Shown piece by piece: positions 53,631 to 62,404 of a DNA stretch of 64,000 bases. Location of the stretch: assembly GCA_016191165.1 (NCBI GenBank), contig JACPPF010000039.1:1-64000 (forward strand), given 5' to 3'. This stretch comes from Planctomycetota bacterium (lineage in GTDB: Bacteria; Planctomycetota; Planctomycetia; Gemmatales; Gemmataceae). The first letter of the stretch is position 1, and each line of letters begins with the position of its first letter. The notes below the pieces were generated by a model that was given only the letters and a program-made list of their open reading frames with translations, made no database searches and was not told where the DNA came from. The position numbers and the translations under genes are program-made.

Positions 53631-54386
53631 ATGCCCCTGAGCCTGAACATCGGGAAATGCACGCTTCTTGGCAACTATCGTGAAAACAACGAAGATTCCA
53701 TCGACGTGAAGCCGTTCCCGGACATGATCGCCTGTATCGTTGCCGACGGCATGGGTGGCCAGGCCGCGGGGGAGATCGCCAGCAAACGCGCCATCGAAGT
53801 CGTGCCGCGTGAACTGCGCAAAAACCTCGCCAACGCCGGAAATGAGGAACAACTCAAGCAGGTGGTGCGCAAGGCGGTCATGCAAGCCAACGAAGAAATC
53901 ATCACGATGGGCACGCTCGACCGCGAATTGAAGAACATGGGCACGACCATTGTCCTGGCGCTGTGGCGCAAAGGGCGCGAACTCTACATCGCCAACCTGG
54001 GTGATTCCCGCGCCTATCTCATTCGCGCCGGCACGATTGAACAGCTGACAACGGACCACTCCCTGGCGCAGGCCCTGGTTGAAAACAAGACGATCTCGGC
54101 CGAGGAAGCCAAGGTTCACCGCTGGAAGAACCACCTCTGGAAATATCTGGGCAGCAAGGAAAACGGCGAGGGGCCCGAGGTGAAGCCGATCCTGCTCGAA
54201 AAGGGCGACCGCGTCCTTCTGTGTACGGATGGATTGACCGGCCCGGTTCCGGACGAAAAACTACTGGAATTCATCGACGCGCACCCGGATGTGCAGGAAT
54301 GCGCCGACGGTCTGGGCCAACTCGCCCTCGACATGGGTTCGCGCGACAATGTGTCATGCATCCTCATCGAAGCGGTGGAAGGTTAA
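53631..54386 (+). CDS. PP2C family Ser/Thr protein phosphatase
   Basis: The 251-residue protein has the PP2C motifs with metal-binding acids: NNEDSID, ADGMGGQAAGE, NLGDSRAYLIR, LLCTDGLTGPV and GSRDNVSCILIE. It is a soluble single-domain enzyme that reverses Ser/Thr kinase signalling. GAGGTGG lies ahead of the ATG. No kinase gene is adjacent. Confidence 0.94.
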   Translation: MPLSLNIGKCTLLGNYRENNEDSIDVKPFPDMIACIVADGMGGQAAGEIASKRAIEVVPRELRKNLANAGNEEQLKQVVRKAVMQANEEIITMGTLDRELKNMGTTIVLALWRKGRELYIANLGDSRAYLIRAGTIEQLTTDHSLAQALVENKTISAEEAKVHRWKNHLWKYLGSKENGEGPEVKPILLEKGDRVLLCTDGLTGPVPDEKLLEFIDAHPDVQECADGLGQLALDMGSRDNVSCILIEAVEG

Positions 54387-54398
54387 CCGGCGCGGGAT

Positions 54399-54427
54399 CC
54401 CAGGGGTTCATTTCGTTCACCCCTGGG
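54399..54427. terminator. P8 hairpin between convergent genes
   Basis: CCCAGGGGT and ACCCCTGGG pair in the short gap between the PP2C and SDR genes and may act as a terminator in both directions. Confidence 0.55.
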
Positions 54428-54440
54428 CTTGATTCATTTT

Positions 54441-55166
54441 TCATACATACATCTGCGCCGTCGGCTTGATCACCAACTCTGGCACCGAAACGTGCTTTGG
54501 CAACAGCGCCACGAAACGTACCGCCTCGGCGACGTCGCCTGGCTGCATGATCTTCGCGCGGTGCTCCGCCGAAATCGGCTGCGGACGGAATACGAGAATC
54601 GGCGTATCCACCTCTCCGGGATAGATGTTGCACACGCGAATCCCCGAATCCTTTTCCTCCGCCGCAAATCCGATCCCCAGGGCTGCCTGCCCGAATTTCG
54701 AGGCGGCATAGGCGACGCCACCCAGGGGCGAGGCGCGCAACCCGGCCACCGAGACAATATTGATGATGACGCCGTCCTGGCGCGCGAGCATCGACGGGAA
54801 GACCGCATGGATGCAGTAGAACGCGCCGTCAAGGTTGGTGCGAATCAATCGGTCCCACGACTCGGGCGTCAACTCGCGGAACGTGCGTTCCTTGAGATTG
54901 GTGCCGGCGTTATTGACGAGAATGTCGATCGGGCCAAGCTTCTCCGTCACGGTCTTGACCAGGGCCGCCACTTGTTTTGCATTGGACACATCGGTCGCGA
55001 TCGCAAGAACGTCGCCCAGTTCTTTCGCGACCGCGTCGAGTTTTTTCTGATCGCGTCCGGCGATGGCGACACGCGCGCCCTCCTCGTGCAGCACCTTGGC
55101 GGCCGCCGCGCCGATGCCGCTGCCGCCGCCGGTGACGAGTACGATCTTGCCTTTGAGTTTCGCCAT
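54441..55166 (-). CDS. Short-chain dehydrogenase/reductase
   Basis: The 241-residue enzyme has GGGSGIG (cofactor), NNAGT, the catalytic Ser in INIVSVAGL, YAASK and NIYPGEVDTP, as in classical SDRs of the 3-oxoacyl reductase or YdfG type. It is soluble. Start at ATG 55166. It is convergent with the PP2C gene and the substrate is unknown. Confidence 0.88.
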   Translation of the reverse strand: MAKLKGKIVLVTGGGSGIGAAAAKVLHEEGARVAIAGRDQKKLDAVAKELGDVLAIATDVSNAKQVAALVKTVTEKLGPIDILVNNAGTNLKERTFRELTPESWDRLIRTNLDGAFYCIHAVFPSMLARQDGVIINIVSVAGLRASPLGGVAYAASKFGQAALGIGFAAEEKDSGIRVCNIYPGEVDTPILVFRPQPISAEHRAKIMQPGDVAEAVRFVALLPKHVSVPELVIKPTAQMYV

Positions 55167-55267
55167 TTTTGAATCCTGAGAAAACGACCGGACTGTTTTG
55201 TAGGATGAGGTACAATATATTCAGAGGGGCGCCATTGACGCGAATTTGACGAACCGGCGGGCGAGCC

Positions 55268-55504
55268 ATGAATATGCAAATTGAGGACTTGCCAAAAAAC
55301 CTCGACGCATGCCTCGACCGGGTCAAGGCGGGCGACACGGTATTCCTTTTGGACAAAGACACGCCCATCGCGGAACTCAGGCCGCTTCCCGCTCCACTTC
55401 CGACGACGCGCCCCTACGGGCGTTGTGCCGGGCATTTCGTTGTCCCGGACGATTTTGACGCCCCCTTGCCGGAGGATTTGCTTAGCGAGTTTGAATCCCC
55501 ATGA
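55268..55504 (+). CDS. Antitoxin of a Phd/YefM-like module
   Basis: The 78-residue protein has a compact N-terminal region (IEDLPKNLDACLDRVKAGDTVFLLDKDTPIAELRP) resembling Phd/YefM-type antitoxins that bind operator DNA. An acidic disordered tail (DDFDAPLPEDLLSEFE) probably binds the toxin. It overlaps the toxin gene as ATGA. Confidence 0.82.
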   Translation: MNMQIEDLPKNLDACLDRVKAGDTVFLLDKDTPIAELRPLPAPLPTTRPYGRCAGHFVVPDDFDAPLPEDLLSEFESP

Positions 55505-55884
55505 AAATCTTGCTCGACACGCATATTTTTCTATCGTACATCAGCGCCGACCGTCGTCTAGCTTTCTCGGTGCGAGATGCGATCCTTGATGGCACAAACG
55601 AGGTTTTTCTGAGCGCGGCGTCGGTTTGGGAAATCATCATCAAATCCCAGCTTGGCAAACTGCCGTTGCCTGAACCAGCGGAAACCTACATTCCGAGGGA
55701 ACGTTCCGCTCACCTCATAGCCAGCCTGCCCGTTGACGAAGACAGCGTCAAACGCCTGGCGAGGCTCCCCGCTCACCATCGTGATCCATTCGATCGCTTG
55801 CTTGTTGCACAAGCGTTAGAGCACGGCTGTAAGCTGGCCACGGTGGATCCACAAATTCGCGCCTATCCGGTGGGGCTTCTTTGA
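55501..55884 (+). CDS. PIN-domain toxin (VapC-like)
   Basis: The 127-residue protein shows MKILLDTHIFLSYI with the first active-site Asp, SAASVWEIIIKSQLGKL with Glu, and HHRDPFDRLLVAQA with further acids. This is the subfamily that pairs with Phd-like antitoxins, and it should be an RNase. It is coupled to the antitoxin gene. Confidence 0.92.
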   Translation: MKILLDTHIFLSYISADRRLAFSVRDAILDGTNEVFLSAASVWEIIIKSQLGKLPLPEPAETYIPRERSAHLIASLPVDEDSVKRLARLPAHHRDPFDRLLVAQALEHGCKLATVDPQIRAYPVGLL

Positions 55885-55922
55885 TCAGACACAGAATAAT
55901 CGCCCTGGCGGAGAGCCTCCTT

Positions 55923-56861
55923 ATGAAGATGAAACATTTCTTGATCGTTGCCTTGATTTCAGCAACGACCTGCGTTCCGTGCGCCTCGGGCCAATCGCCG
56001 TCCGAAATCGCCATCAAATCCGAATCCGGCAAACTCGTCATCACCGCGGGCACGGCGCCTCTGGCCACCTATGTGTTCCGCGATACGAAGATTCACCGGC
56101 CCTACTTCGCCCACGTTCACGCGCCGGGCGGGATTCAGGTGACGCGGAATCATCCGCCAATTTCCGGCAAGGATGCGACCGATCACGCCGAGTTTCATCC
56201 CGGCCTTTGGTTCGCGTTCGGCGACCTGAGCGGGGCGGATAGCTGGCGCCTCAAGGCACGCGTTCAGCATGACAAATTCGTTCAGGAGCCCAAGGCCGGG
56301 GCCGGTGCGGGGACCTTCGTGGTCCGAAACTCCTATTTGTCCAACAACGGCGCGAAGGTGATTTGTCGCGAAACCTGCCGATACACCTTCCTCGTAAAAC
56401 CAAACGGATACTTGCTTTTATGGGACTCGACGTTCATGGCCGATCACGACTTCGCCTTCGGTGATCAGGAAGAGATGGGTCTGGGCCTCCGCGTGGCAAC
56501 GCCGATAACCGTCAAAGCTGGTGGGCGCATCCTGGCCAGCGAGGGGCACAAAAACGAAAAGCAGGTCCGTGGCAAGACCTCGCCATGGTGCGACTACGCC
56601 GGCAAGATCGATGGCAAACCAGCAGGCGTGCTGATGATGCAGCATCCCAAGAACTTTCGCTCCGCCTGGTATCACGCGCGCGACTACGGGTTGCTGGTCG
56701 TCAATCACTTTGGCCGGCGCGACCTGACGGGCGGCGCCAAAAGCAGCGTGGTCGTGAAAAGGGGCGAGACGCTGCGGCTGCGCTTTGGCGCACTGCTACA
56801 CGCCGGCGCGAAAATTGACCTGGCGGCGTCGTACAAAGATTATCTGATGGAAACGAAATAG
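55923..56861 (+). CDS. Secreted PmoA-like (DUF6807) protein
   Basis: The 312-residue protein has a signal peptide (FLIVALISATTCVPCASGQ) and the PmoA-like core: PYFAHVHAPGGIQVTRNHPP, DHAEFHPGLWFAFGDL, WCDYAGKIDGKPAGVLMMQHP and NHFGRRDLTGG. Planctomycete genomes hold many copies, probably acting on sugars outside the cytoplasm, but no activity is proven. It is the last gene before the triplicated cassette. Confidence 0.85.
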   Translation: MKMKHFLIVALISATTCVPCASGQSPSEIAIKSESGKLVITAGTAPLATYVFRDTKIHRPYFAHVHAPGGIQVTRNHPPISGKDATDHAEFHPGLWFAFGDLSGADSWRLKARVQHDKFVQEPKAGAGAGTFVVRNSYLSNNGAKVICRETCRYTFLVKPNGYLLLWDSTFMADHDFAFGDQEEMGLGLRVATPITVKAGGRILASEGHKNEKQVRGKTSPWCDYAGKIDGKPAGVLMMQHPKNFRSAWYHARDYGLLVVNHFGRRDLTGGAKSSVVVKRGETLRLRFGALLHAGAKIDLAASYKDYLMETK

Positions 56862-57004
56862 CCGCTCGCGGCAAAGCGCTCGCATGACGCCGCGCCAACG
56901 TCACACCTCAAGCTGCGCATCACATCACCGTTGTCTCGCTGGGCCAAGGCGCTCGCCGTGACGGTCCAGGCAAACCCCCGACGCCACAATCAGGGTAATC
57001 CCGA

Positions 57005-57033
57005 TTACAATGGGCGTGCGGCACGACCATAAT
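57005..57033 (+). promoter_or_regulatory. Cassette promoter, copy 1
   Basis: TTACAA (57005-57010), 17 bp, CATAAT (57028-57033). The same arrangement, with TTGCAA, precedes cassette genes A2 and A3. The start codon is 41 bp beyond the -10 box. Confidence 0.65.
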
Positions 57034-57074
57034 TATTGCAATCATTTCCGCATTTCAATTTTCCGGAGTCAGTC

Positions 57075-57947
57075 ATGGGGACCTCCCGCTGGATTCTGCG
57101 ATTCGCTGGCACGCTGCTGCTTGCAGCGGCTGCGCTCAAGGCGTGGGGGCTAGAGCCTATGGCGCGCCTGGGCGTTCTTTCGACCGCCGAAGCGCAGCTG
57201 ACGATCATCGCCTTGGAACTTTTCCTCGGTCTGTGGCTCTGGATCGGCGCGGGGCGGGCGAATGCGCTCGGCCCCTGGCTACTCGCGGTTCTAACTTTCG
57301 CCATCTTTGCGTGCGTGACTTTCTATCTCGGCTGGGTCGGCCAATCGTCTTGCGGGTGTTTGGGGCGCTATTCGCCGAATCCCTGGTACGCGTTCGGCCT
57401 GGACGTGTGCGTGCTGGCGGGTTTGGTCATGGGCTGTCCTGACTGGAAATTGCTGCGAAATCACCCGCGCACGCTCCTGAGCAATACCAAGTTTCCCGCC
57501 CCGTGCGGACTGATCGCCGTGCTGTTGTCGGGCGCCATATCCGGTTTGGCCTGGGGCAGTTTTGGTTCGGTCGGGGCTGCGCTCGCCCATTTTCGCGGCG
57601 AACGCCTTTCGATTCATCCCCGGCTCGTCGATGCCGGCGCGGCGCCGAGCGGCGACGGCCGGGAAGTACGCATCGCGTTGACCAACTGGACCGAGCAACC
57701 GATCAACCTGATCGGCGGCACGTCCGATTGCGCTTGCACGGTCCTCGGCGATCTGCCCGTCACCATTCCCGCCGGTGAGACGGCGACGGTTGCCGTGAAC
57801 CTTCACTTTTCGGGTAGGCCGGGTTTGTTCACGCGGCAGGCGGCTTTTCTAATCGACGATCAAGGCTTCAAAGCAATCAGCTTCACCATCACGGGTCGCA
57901 TACTCGAAAGAACGGAAAACTCCGACGAGGCCGGCGGCGCGCCGTAG
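57075..57947 (+). CDS. MauE-like membrane protein with DUF1573-like domain, cassette gene A1
   Basis: The 290-residue protein has about four membrane helices in residues 5-122, with C93-G-C95 in SSCGCLG on the outside of helix 3, as in MauE-type redox membrane proteins. A further helix lies near 145-165 and an extracytoplasmic C-terminal domain at about 185-285 has SDCACTV (C219, C221), resembling DUF1573. Thiol exchange for its Cys-rich partner is inferred. CGGAG precedes the ATG. At codon 60 copy 1 reads GGGGCGGG, where copies 2 and 3 have pure G tracts. B1 follows 43 bp later. Confidence 0.75.
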   Translation: MGTSRWILRFAGTLLLAAAALKAWGLEPMARLGVLSTAEAQLTIIALELFLGLWLWIGAGRANALGPWLLAVLTFAIFACVTFYLGWVGQSSCGCLGRYSPNPWYAFGLDVCVLAGLVMGCPDWKLLRNHPRTLLSNTKFPAPCGLIAVLLSGAISGLAWGSFGSVGAALAHFRGERLSIHPRLVDAGAAPSGDGREVRIALTNWTEQPINLIGGTSDCACTVLGDLPVTIPAGETATVAVNLHFSGRPGLFTRQAAFLIDDQGFKAISFTITGRILERTENSDEAGGAP

Positions 57948-57990
57948 CGTGTTGCGGACCACGTCATTCCATTGACGAAGGGAGACTGCA

Positions 57991-58479
57991 ATGAAAGCCA
58001 AATTGGAAGAGTTCGCCTCGGTTTTCTTCAGCGCGCTGGGCATCGCGTTCGTGGCGCTGGGCATCCTGGTCGTGCCCGCGGATGCGTTTGCCGCTTACAA
58101 CGGCGAATGCGTCAATTGCAAAAACTCGCCAACTCGTCCACAATGCGCGTCGGATTGCTGTTCGACGTTCAAGGACGACCTCACGGCGAGGTGCCAATGC
58201 TGTAACGATGCCTGCGGTGATGACGCGGCGTGTCTGAAACGCTGCACCGAGGAGGCGTGCGGCAACGATCCTGAATGCCAGGCAAATCGCGCTTTCGGTG
58301 GTCCGTGTGTTGCGGCTTCCATCTGCGACACAGGTTGTGCGTTTCTGCCCATCGCGACCTGCCCCGAGCGAAAGATTTTGTGCAACGCAATCCCGTTGCC
58401 GCCGAATTCACCGACGGGCTGTACCGGGTGCGTATGCAGCGAGAATCCCGTAACAAAGGCGTGCAATTGTGTTCCATGA
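57991..58479 (+). CDS. Secreted Cys-rich protein, cassette gene B1
   Basis: The 162-residue protein has a hydrophobic leader (FFSALGIAFVALGILVVPADAFA) and a mature part with 23 cysteines. The segment from AYNGEC to about residue 92 (CASDCCSTFKDDL, CQCCNDACGDD, CLKRCTEEACG) is nearly identical in B2 and B3; the rest is unique. It is probably disulfide-bonded outside the cytoplasm, perhaps with help from A1. GAAGGGAG precedes the ATG. No known family is recognised. Confidence 0.75.
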   Translation: MKAKLEEFASVFFSALGIAFVALGILVVPADAFAAYNGECVNCKNSPTRPQCASDCCSTFKDDLTARCQCCNDACGDDAACLKRCTEEACGNDPECQANRAFGGPCVAASICDTGCAFLPIATCPERKILCNAIPLPPNSPTGCTGCVCSENPVTKACNCVP

Positions 58480-58626
58480 CCAGCGAGCGTCGCCACTTAC
58501 CCAACGCGCCGATCGCGATGGACTTTCCCCATGACTGGCGTTCATTCGGCGCGATGACACCGGGGCGCCTTTGCTGCAAAACGGTGGAGATAATCTTCGA
58601 TTCGATGTCTCAACGTTTGGTGAAAT

Positions 58627-59679
58627 ATGACAAGGTTGCGATTCCCCTTCCGATCCGGTCTTTGTGAGGTTTTCGGCATTGCCGCCGCAATGGTACTCGT
58701 AGTCACGGGCAGCCAGGCTGATGAGCAATTGCGCAAACGCTTTCTGGCGGAGGCGCCAGCGGCGTGGGAACAATATCGCGCCTTTGCTGATGACTTGGTG
58801 GGGAGCACAGAAACGCTGCGGGAAGTCAACCAACAGCCGCGATCCAGGATTCGCATCGAATACAAGGCTAACCTGAATTGCCGAATGCACCGGGTGATCG
58901 AATTGATGCCGCGGAAACGAGCGGACTCACGCGCCGATGATGAATTGGTTTCAAAAAACCCCCACTATACCATGAAATTGGGCCGAAAGCCTCCTGATGG
59001 CAGATGGGTGCTGCACCAAATTGCTTTAACCATGCCCGGCAAAGCGAATCCGATAAACAAGGACTTTTTTTTTGACACGACCGAACTACGGTGTCTGATT
59101 CAAATCAACACGGAAGCCCTGCCGGCGCTCCCGAAACAGGCGAATTTCATCCTTGTTGACGTACGTTGGAAGGATTTTGAAGGCGAGCGAATGGCAGAAA
59201 TCGAATTCACCAATCGTCACCCGCTGCCGGGAACCCCAAAGGGGTTTTTCGCGATCCAGGGTGGCAAAATCATTTTGGATCCAAACCGATATTGGTGCGT
59301 TCGAACATCTGACTTGATTTGCAAATATGGCGGGGGCTATCACGACACTGTCGTGAAACAATACATCGAATTAAGGAAGTCCACAGGGAAGTTTCCAATT
59401 CCCAAGCGCCGCCAACACTCCTTGTTTAGCAAGGACAAGCAGTTTACGGTCACCGATACCACGGAATACGACCTTCGTGAACGCTCCAATGGGCCAGAAG
59501 ACGCCGATTTCTACGCCTCCGCTTTTGGCCTACCGGAACCAACGGGAATCACGGCCCCCGCTCGGTCCCGCTGGTACCTCTGGTTCCTCGGCATCGGCGC
59601 CGTTGCGCTTGGAGCGGGCTGGTACTGGCGCCGGCGCGTGCTGCAACACCGGGCGCTGACGGCGATCCTTCCAAATTAG
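58627..59679 (+). CDS. Secreted protein with C-terminal anchor, cassette gene C1
   Basis: The 350-residue protein has a signal peptide (to about residue 32, GSQA), a beta-rich region with conserved W-x-x-Y (AWEQYRAFADDL) and NPHYTMKLGR, and a single C-terminal membrane helix (RWYLWFLGIGAVALGAGWYW) followed by RRRVLQHRAL. Its last 36 residues match C2 almost exactly, though the bodies differ strongly. A nine-T run (59065-59073) encodes FFF. The function is unknown. Confidence 0.68.
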   Translation: MTRLRFPFRSGLCEVFGIAAAMVLVVTGSQADEQLRKRFLAEAPAAWEQYRAFADDLVGSTETLREVNQQPRSRIRIEYKANLNCRMHRVIELMPRKRADSRADDELVSKNPHYTMKLGRKPPDGRWVLHQIALTMPGKANPINKDFFFDTTELRCLIQINTEALPALPKQANFILVDVRWKDFEGERMAEIEFTNRHPLPGTPKGFFAIQGGKIILDPNRYWCVRTSDLICKYGGGYHDTVVKQYIELRKSTGKFPIPKRRQHSLFSKDKQFTVTDTTEYDLRERSNGPEDADFYASAFGLPEPTGITAPARSRWYLWFLGIGAVALGAGWYWRRRVLQHRALTAILPN

Positions 59680-59720
59680 GAGAGCGGCGATCCCCGACAC
59701 CGGAATCAGGATAACCCCGA

Positions 59721-59749
59721 TTGCAATCGGCGTGCGGCACGACCATAAT
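59721..59749 (+). promoter_or_regulatory. Cassette promoter, copy 2
   Basis: TTGCAA (59721-59726), 17 bp, CATAAT (59744-59749). The surrounding 100 bp are nearly identical to the copy 1 and copy 3 leaders. Confidence 0.65.
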
Positions 59750-59790
59750 TATTGCAATCATTTCCGCATTTCAATTTTCCGGAGTCCGTC

Positions 59791-60670
59791 ATGGGGACCT
59801 CCCGCTGGATTCTGCGATTGGCTGGCACGTTGCTGCTGGCGGCGGCTGCGCTCAAGGCGTGGGGTCTGGGGCTGGAGCCTGTGGCGCGCCTGGGCGTTCT
59901 TTCGACCGCCGAAGCGCAGCTGACGATCATCGCCTTGGAACTTTTCCTCGGTCTGTGGCTCTGGATCGGCGCGGGGGGGGGCGAATGCGCTCGGCCCCTG
60001 GCTTGCGGCTGTTCTGACGTTCACCGTTTTTGCCTGTGTCACGTTCTACCTGGGCTGGGTCGGCCAATCGTCGTGCGGCTGTTTGGGCCGCTATTCGCCG
60101 AACCCCAGGTACGCGTTCGGCCTGGACGTGTGCGTGCTGGCGGGTTTGGTCATGGGCTGTCCTGACTGGAAATTGCTGCGAAATCACCCGCGCACGCTCC
60201 TGAGCAACACGAAGTTTCCCGCCCTGTGCGGACTGATCGCCGTGGTGTTGTCGGGCGCCATATCCGGCCTGGCCTGGGGCAGTTTTGGTTCGGTCGGGGC
60301 TGCGCTCGCCCATTTTCGCGGCGAACGCCTGTCGATTCATCCCCGGCTTGTCGATGTCGGCGCGGCACCAGCCGGGGACACGCGCGAAGTCCGCATCGAG
60401 TTGACCAACTGGACCGAGCAGCCGATCAACCTGATCGGCGGCACGTCCGATTGTGCCTGCACGGTGCTCGGCGACCTGCCCGTCACGATTCCGGCGGGTG
60501 AGACAGTGACGGTAGCCGTGAACCTTCGCTTCTCCGGAAGGCCCGGAATGTTCACTCGCAAGGCGGCCTTTCTCATCGACGATCAAGGCTTCAGAGCCAT
60601 CAGCTTCAGCATCACGGGTCGAACGCTCAGTGAATCGGAGAACCTCGACGTGGCCGGCGGCGCGCCGTAG
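59791..60670 (+). pseudogene. MauE-like/DUF1573-like protein, cassette gene A2, out of frame at a G9 tract
   Basis: From the ATG at 59791 the protein matches A1 through IGAG and then leaves the conserved frame at a run of nine G (59973-59981), stopping at 60165 after 124 residues. The conserved frame resumes in a +1-shifted frame and runs to 60670 with SCGCLG, the middle helices and the SDCACTV domain intact. Eight or eleven G would restore one frame. No other damage is seen, so this may be a phase-off gene, a recent mutation or a sequencing error. Confidence 0.72.
59973..59981 (+). other. G9 tract causing the A2 frameshift
   Basis: Nine consecutive G replace GGGGCGGG of A1. In the conserved frame the length must be 8 plus a multiple of 3. 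A3 at the same codon has 11 G and is in frame. Confidence 0.75.
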
Positions 60671-60686
60671 CACGCTGCGGACCGCG

Positions 60687-60694
60687 TTTTTTTT
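60687..60694 (+). other. T8 run upstream of B2
   Basis: Eight T lie between the A2 stop and the B2 ribosome-binding site. Copy 1 has GTCATTCC at the equivalent place. The run could alter spacing or act as a weak slippage site. Confidence 0.45.
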
Positions 60695-60715
60695 CATTGA
60701 CGAAGGGAGATTGTA

Positions 60716-61210
60716 ATGAGGGCCAAATTCGAAGAGTTCGCCTCGGTGTTCTTCAGCGCGCTGGGCCTCGCGTTCGTGGCGCTGGGTATCCTGGTCGTGC
60801 CGGCGGACGCGTTTGCCGCTTACAACGGCGAGTGCAGCAGTTGCCAAAAATCGTCCACCCGTTCGCAATGTGCCTCCGATTGTTGCTCCACCTTCAAGGA
60901 CGACCTCACGGCCCGTTGCCAGTGCTGCAACGACGCCTGTGGCGATGACACGGAATGTTTGAAACGCTGCGCCGAGGAGGCGTGCGGGGGTGACCTGGAA
61001 TGCGCGGTGAATTGCGTGCAGCAGAAAATGAAGAAGTGCGCGGGTGATGGCTGCGAACTCCCCGGCCTGCCCTGTTTTATACAGTGGGCGAACCTGGGGA
61101 AGTGTGACGGACTGCAAACCCTTTGTCGCAGGCCCGGCGTCATTGGGTGCGACGACTGCTTTTGCGTCAAAATAATCAACCAACAGGCGTGCGGTTGCCG
61201 CCTCAAGTAG
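60716..61210 (+). CDS. Secreted Cys-rich protein, cassette gene B2
   Basis: The 164-residue protein with 24 cysteines shares the leader and Cys framework of B1 through about residue 92 and then has its own tail (NCVQQKMKKCAGDGC...). GAAGGGAG precedes the ATG. It remains intact although A2 is out of frame, so it may be translated independently or use A1 or A3. Confidence 0.75.
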   Translation: MRAKFEEFASVFFSALGLAFVALGILVVPADAFAAYNGECSSCQKSSTRSQCASDCCSTFKDDLTARCQCCNDACGDDTECLKRCAEEACGGDLECAVNCVQQKMKKCAGDGCELPGLPCFIQWANLGKCDGLQTLCRRPGVIGCDDCFCVKIINQQACGCRLK

Positions 61211-61260
61211 AGTCTGTGTCGAAGGCCGGCGCATCGTCTTTTTCAAGAAGGGGTAATCCA

Positions 61261-62328
61261 ATGATTCGACCTCCGATTGCTGCAATCTGCTGGGTTGTGT
61301 TGGCACAGGCAGCGCCTGACTTGGTTGTGACTTGCTACGCGGGACAATCGTGGCAGGAGACCTTTCAGAGGGAAGCGCCCAAGACCTGGCAAAAGTATGC
61401 TGAGCGGGCACGACGCCTACAAGGAAAGTGGACCAGCACGACTCGTTCCATCACCCAAAAGGAGGTCATTTCGCACGAGTGGGGCGAATTCAAGCAGCGC
61501 GACGGTTGCTACCTCTTTGTGGGCCAGTCGCAAGGGGAAGGACAAAAACGCGATGTCCGCGGCGAACTCAGTGCCGTGAATCCCTACTACGCCTTCCAGT
61601 TCAGGAGATCGGCCCGCAACGATCCGTGGCTAATCACCGGTTTCGGGGCGAACTTGTGGGAGCGAGGAAGTTATTCCGACCCGCAATTTCAGGTCGAATC
61701 TTTGCTGCATCGGCCTTACAAGTTCGGTGGCGCGTTGCCGGAAGGATCGATGACTCTTCTCGATCAAGGATTCGTGATCAAAAAGGTGGTGCCCTTGCAG
61801 CGAGACGGCGAGCAGTTGGTCCAGGTCGATTTCCGCTGCTCATTTGCGGATCGAGCGTCAAGCCGGGGGTTGCACAGCGGCTCAGTGGTTCTTGATCCGC
61901 AGCGCAACTGGGTCATGCGCTCGTTCACAGCTAAAGCGAAATGGGGTGACGTCGAGATCAATTACGTTGTCGCGTTGGCATATGCCGAAACACGCGATCG
62001 ATTCCCGCTTCTGAAAAAAATAACGGCCGACCGGCGGGTGACAGGCACCAACCGACATTTCCTCCAAACCAGTGAATATGACTTGGAGGAAAAAGACGTC
62101 CCTGAGTCAGAATTTCGCGTTTCCGCTTTTGGTTTCCGCGAACCGCTCGGCGTGCCGCCGCCGGGTCTGACACGCTGGTACCTCTGGTTCCTCGGCATCG
62201 GCGCTGTCGCATTGGGCGCCGGCTGGTACTGGCGCCGCCGCGTGCTGCAACGCCGGGCGCTGACGTCGGCCAAACCCGATCCTTCCACAGTAGAAGAGCG
62301 GCGATCCCCGACGGCACAATCAGGGTAA
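61261..62328 (+). CDS. Secreted protein with C-terminal anchor, cassette gene C2
   Basis: The 355-residue protein starts at ATG 61261 with AAGGGG upstream, has a signal-like N-terminus, the W-x-K-Y segment (TWQKYAERARRL), NPYYAFQFRR and the same C-terminal anchor as C1 (RWYLWFLGIGAVALGAGWYWRRRVLQRRAL). The body shares only a few positions with C1. Its last codons run into the conserved leader of the third cassette, so gene and promoter regions abut. Confidence 0.68.
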   Translation: MIRPPIAAICWVVLAQAAPDLVVTCYAGQSWQETFQREAPKTWQKYAERARRLQGKWTSTTRSITQKEVISHEWGEFKQRDGCYLFVGQSQGEGQKRDVRGELSAVNPYYAFQFRRSARNDPWLITGFGANLWERGSYSDPQFQVESLLHRPYKFGGALPEGSMTLLDQGFVIKKVVPLQRDGEQLVQVDFRCSFADRASSRGLHSGSVVLDPQRNWVMRSFTAKAKWGDVEINYVVALAYAETRDRFPLLKKITADRRVTGTNRHFLQTSEYDLEEKDVPESEFRVSAFGFREPLGVPPPGLTRWYLWFLGIGAVALGAGWYWRRRVLQRRALTSAKPDPSTVEERRSPTAQSG

Positions 62329-62334
62329 CCCCGA

Positions 62335-62363
62335 TTGCAATGGGCGTGCGGCGCGACCATAAT
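62335..62363 (+). promoter_or_regulatory. Cassette promoter, copy 3
   Basis: TTGCAA (62335-62340), 17 bp, CATAAT (62358-62363). It begins seven bases after the C2 stop codon. Confidence 0.65.
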
Positions 62364-62404
62364 TACTACCATCATTTCCGCTTTTCAGTTTTCCGGAGTC
62401 AGTC

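Noticed and set aside
57036-57074. Upstream extension of A1 (MQSFPHFNF...) in the ORF track
   Set aside because: The extension reads through the conserved leader; the ATG at 57075 has CGGAG at proper spacing and is conserved in all three copies.
59927-61411. 494-residue minus-strand ORF
   Set aside because: It crosses A2, B2 and C2 in reverse; the same reverse frame recurs in the other copies only because the plus-strand genes are duplicated.
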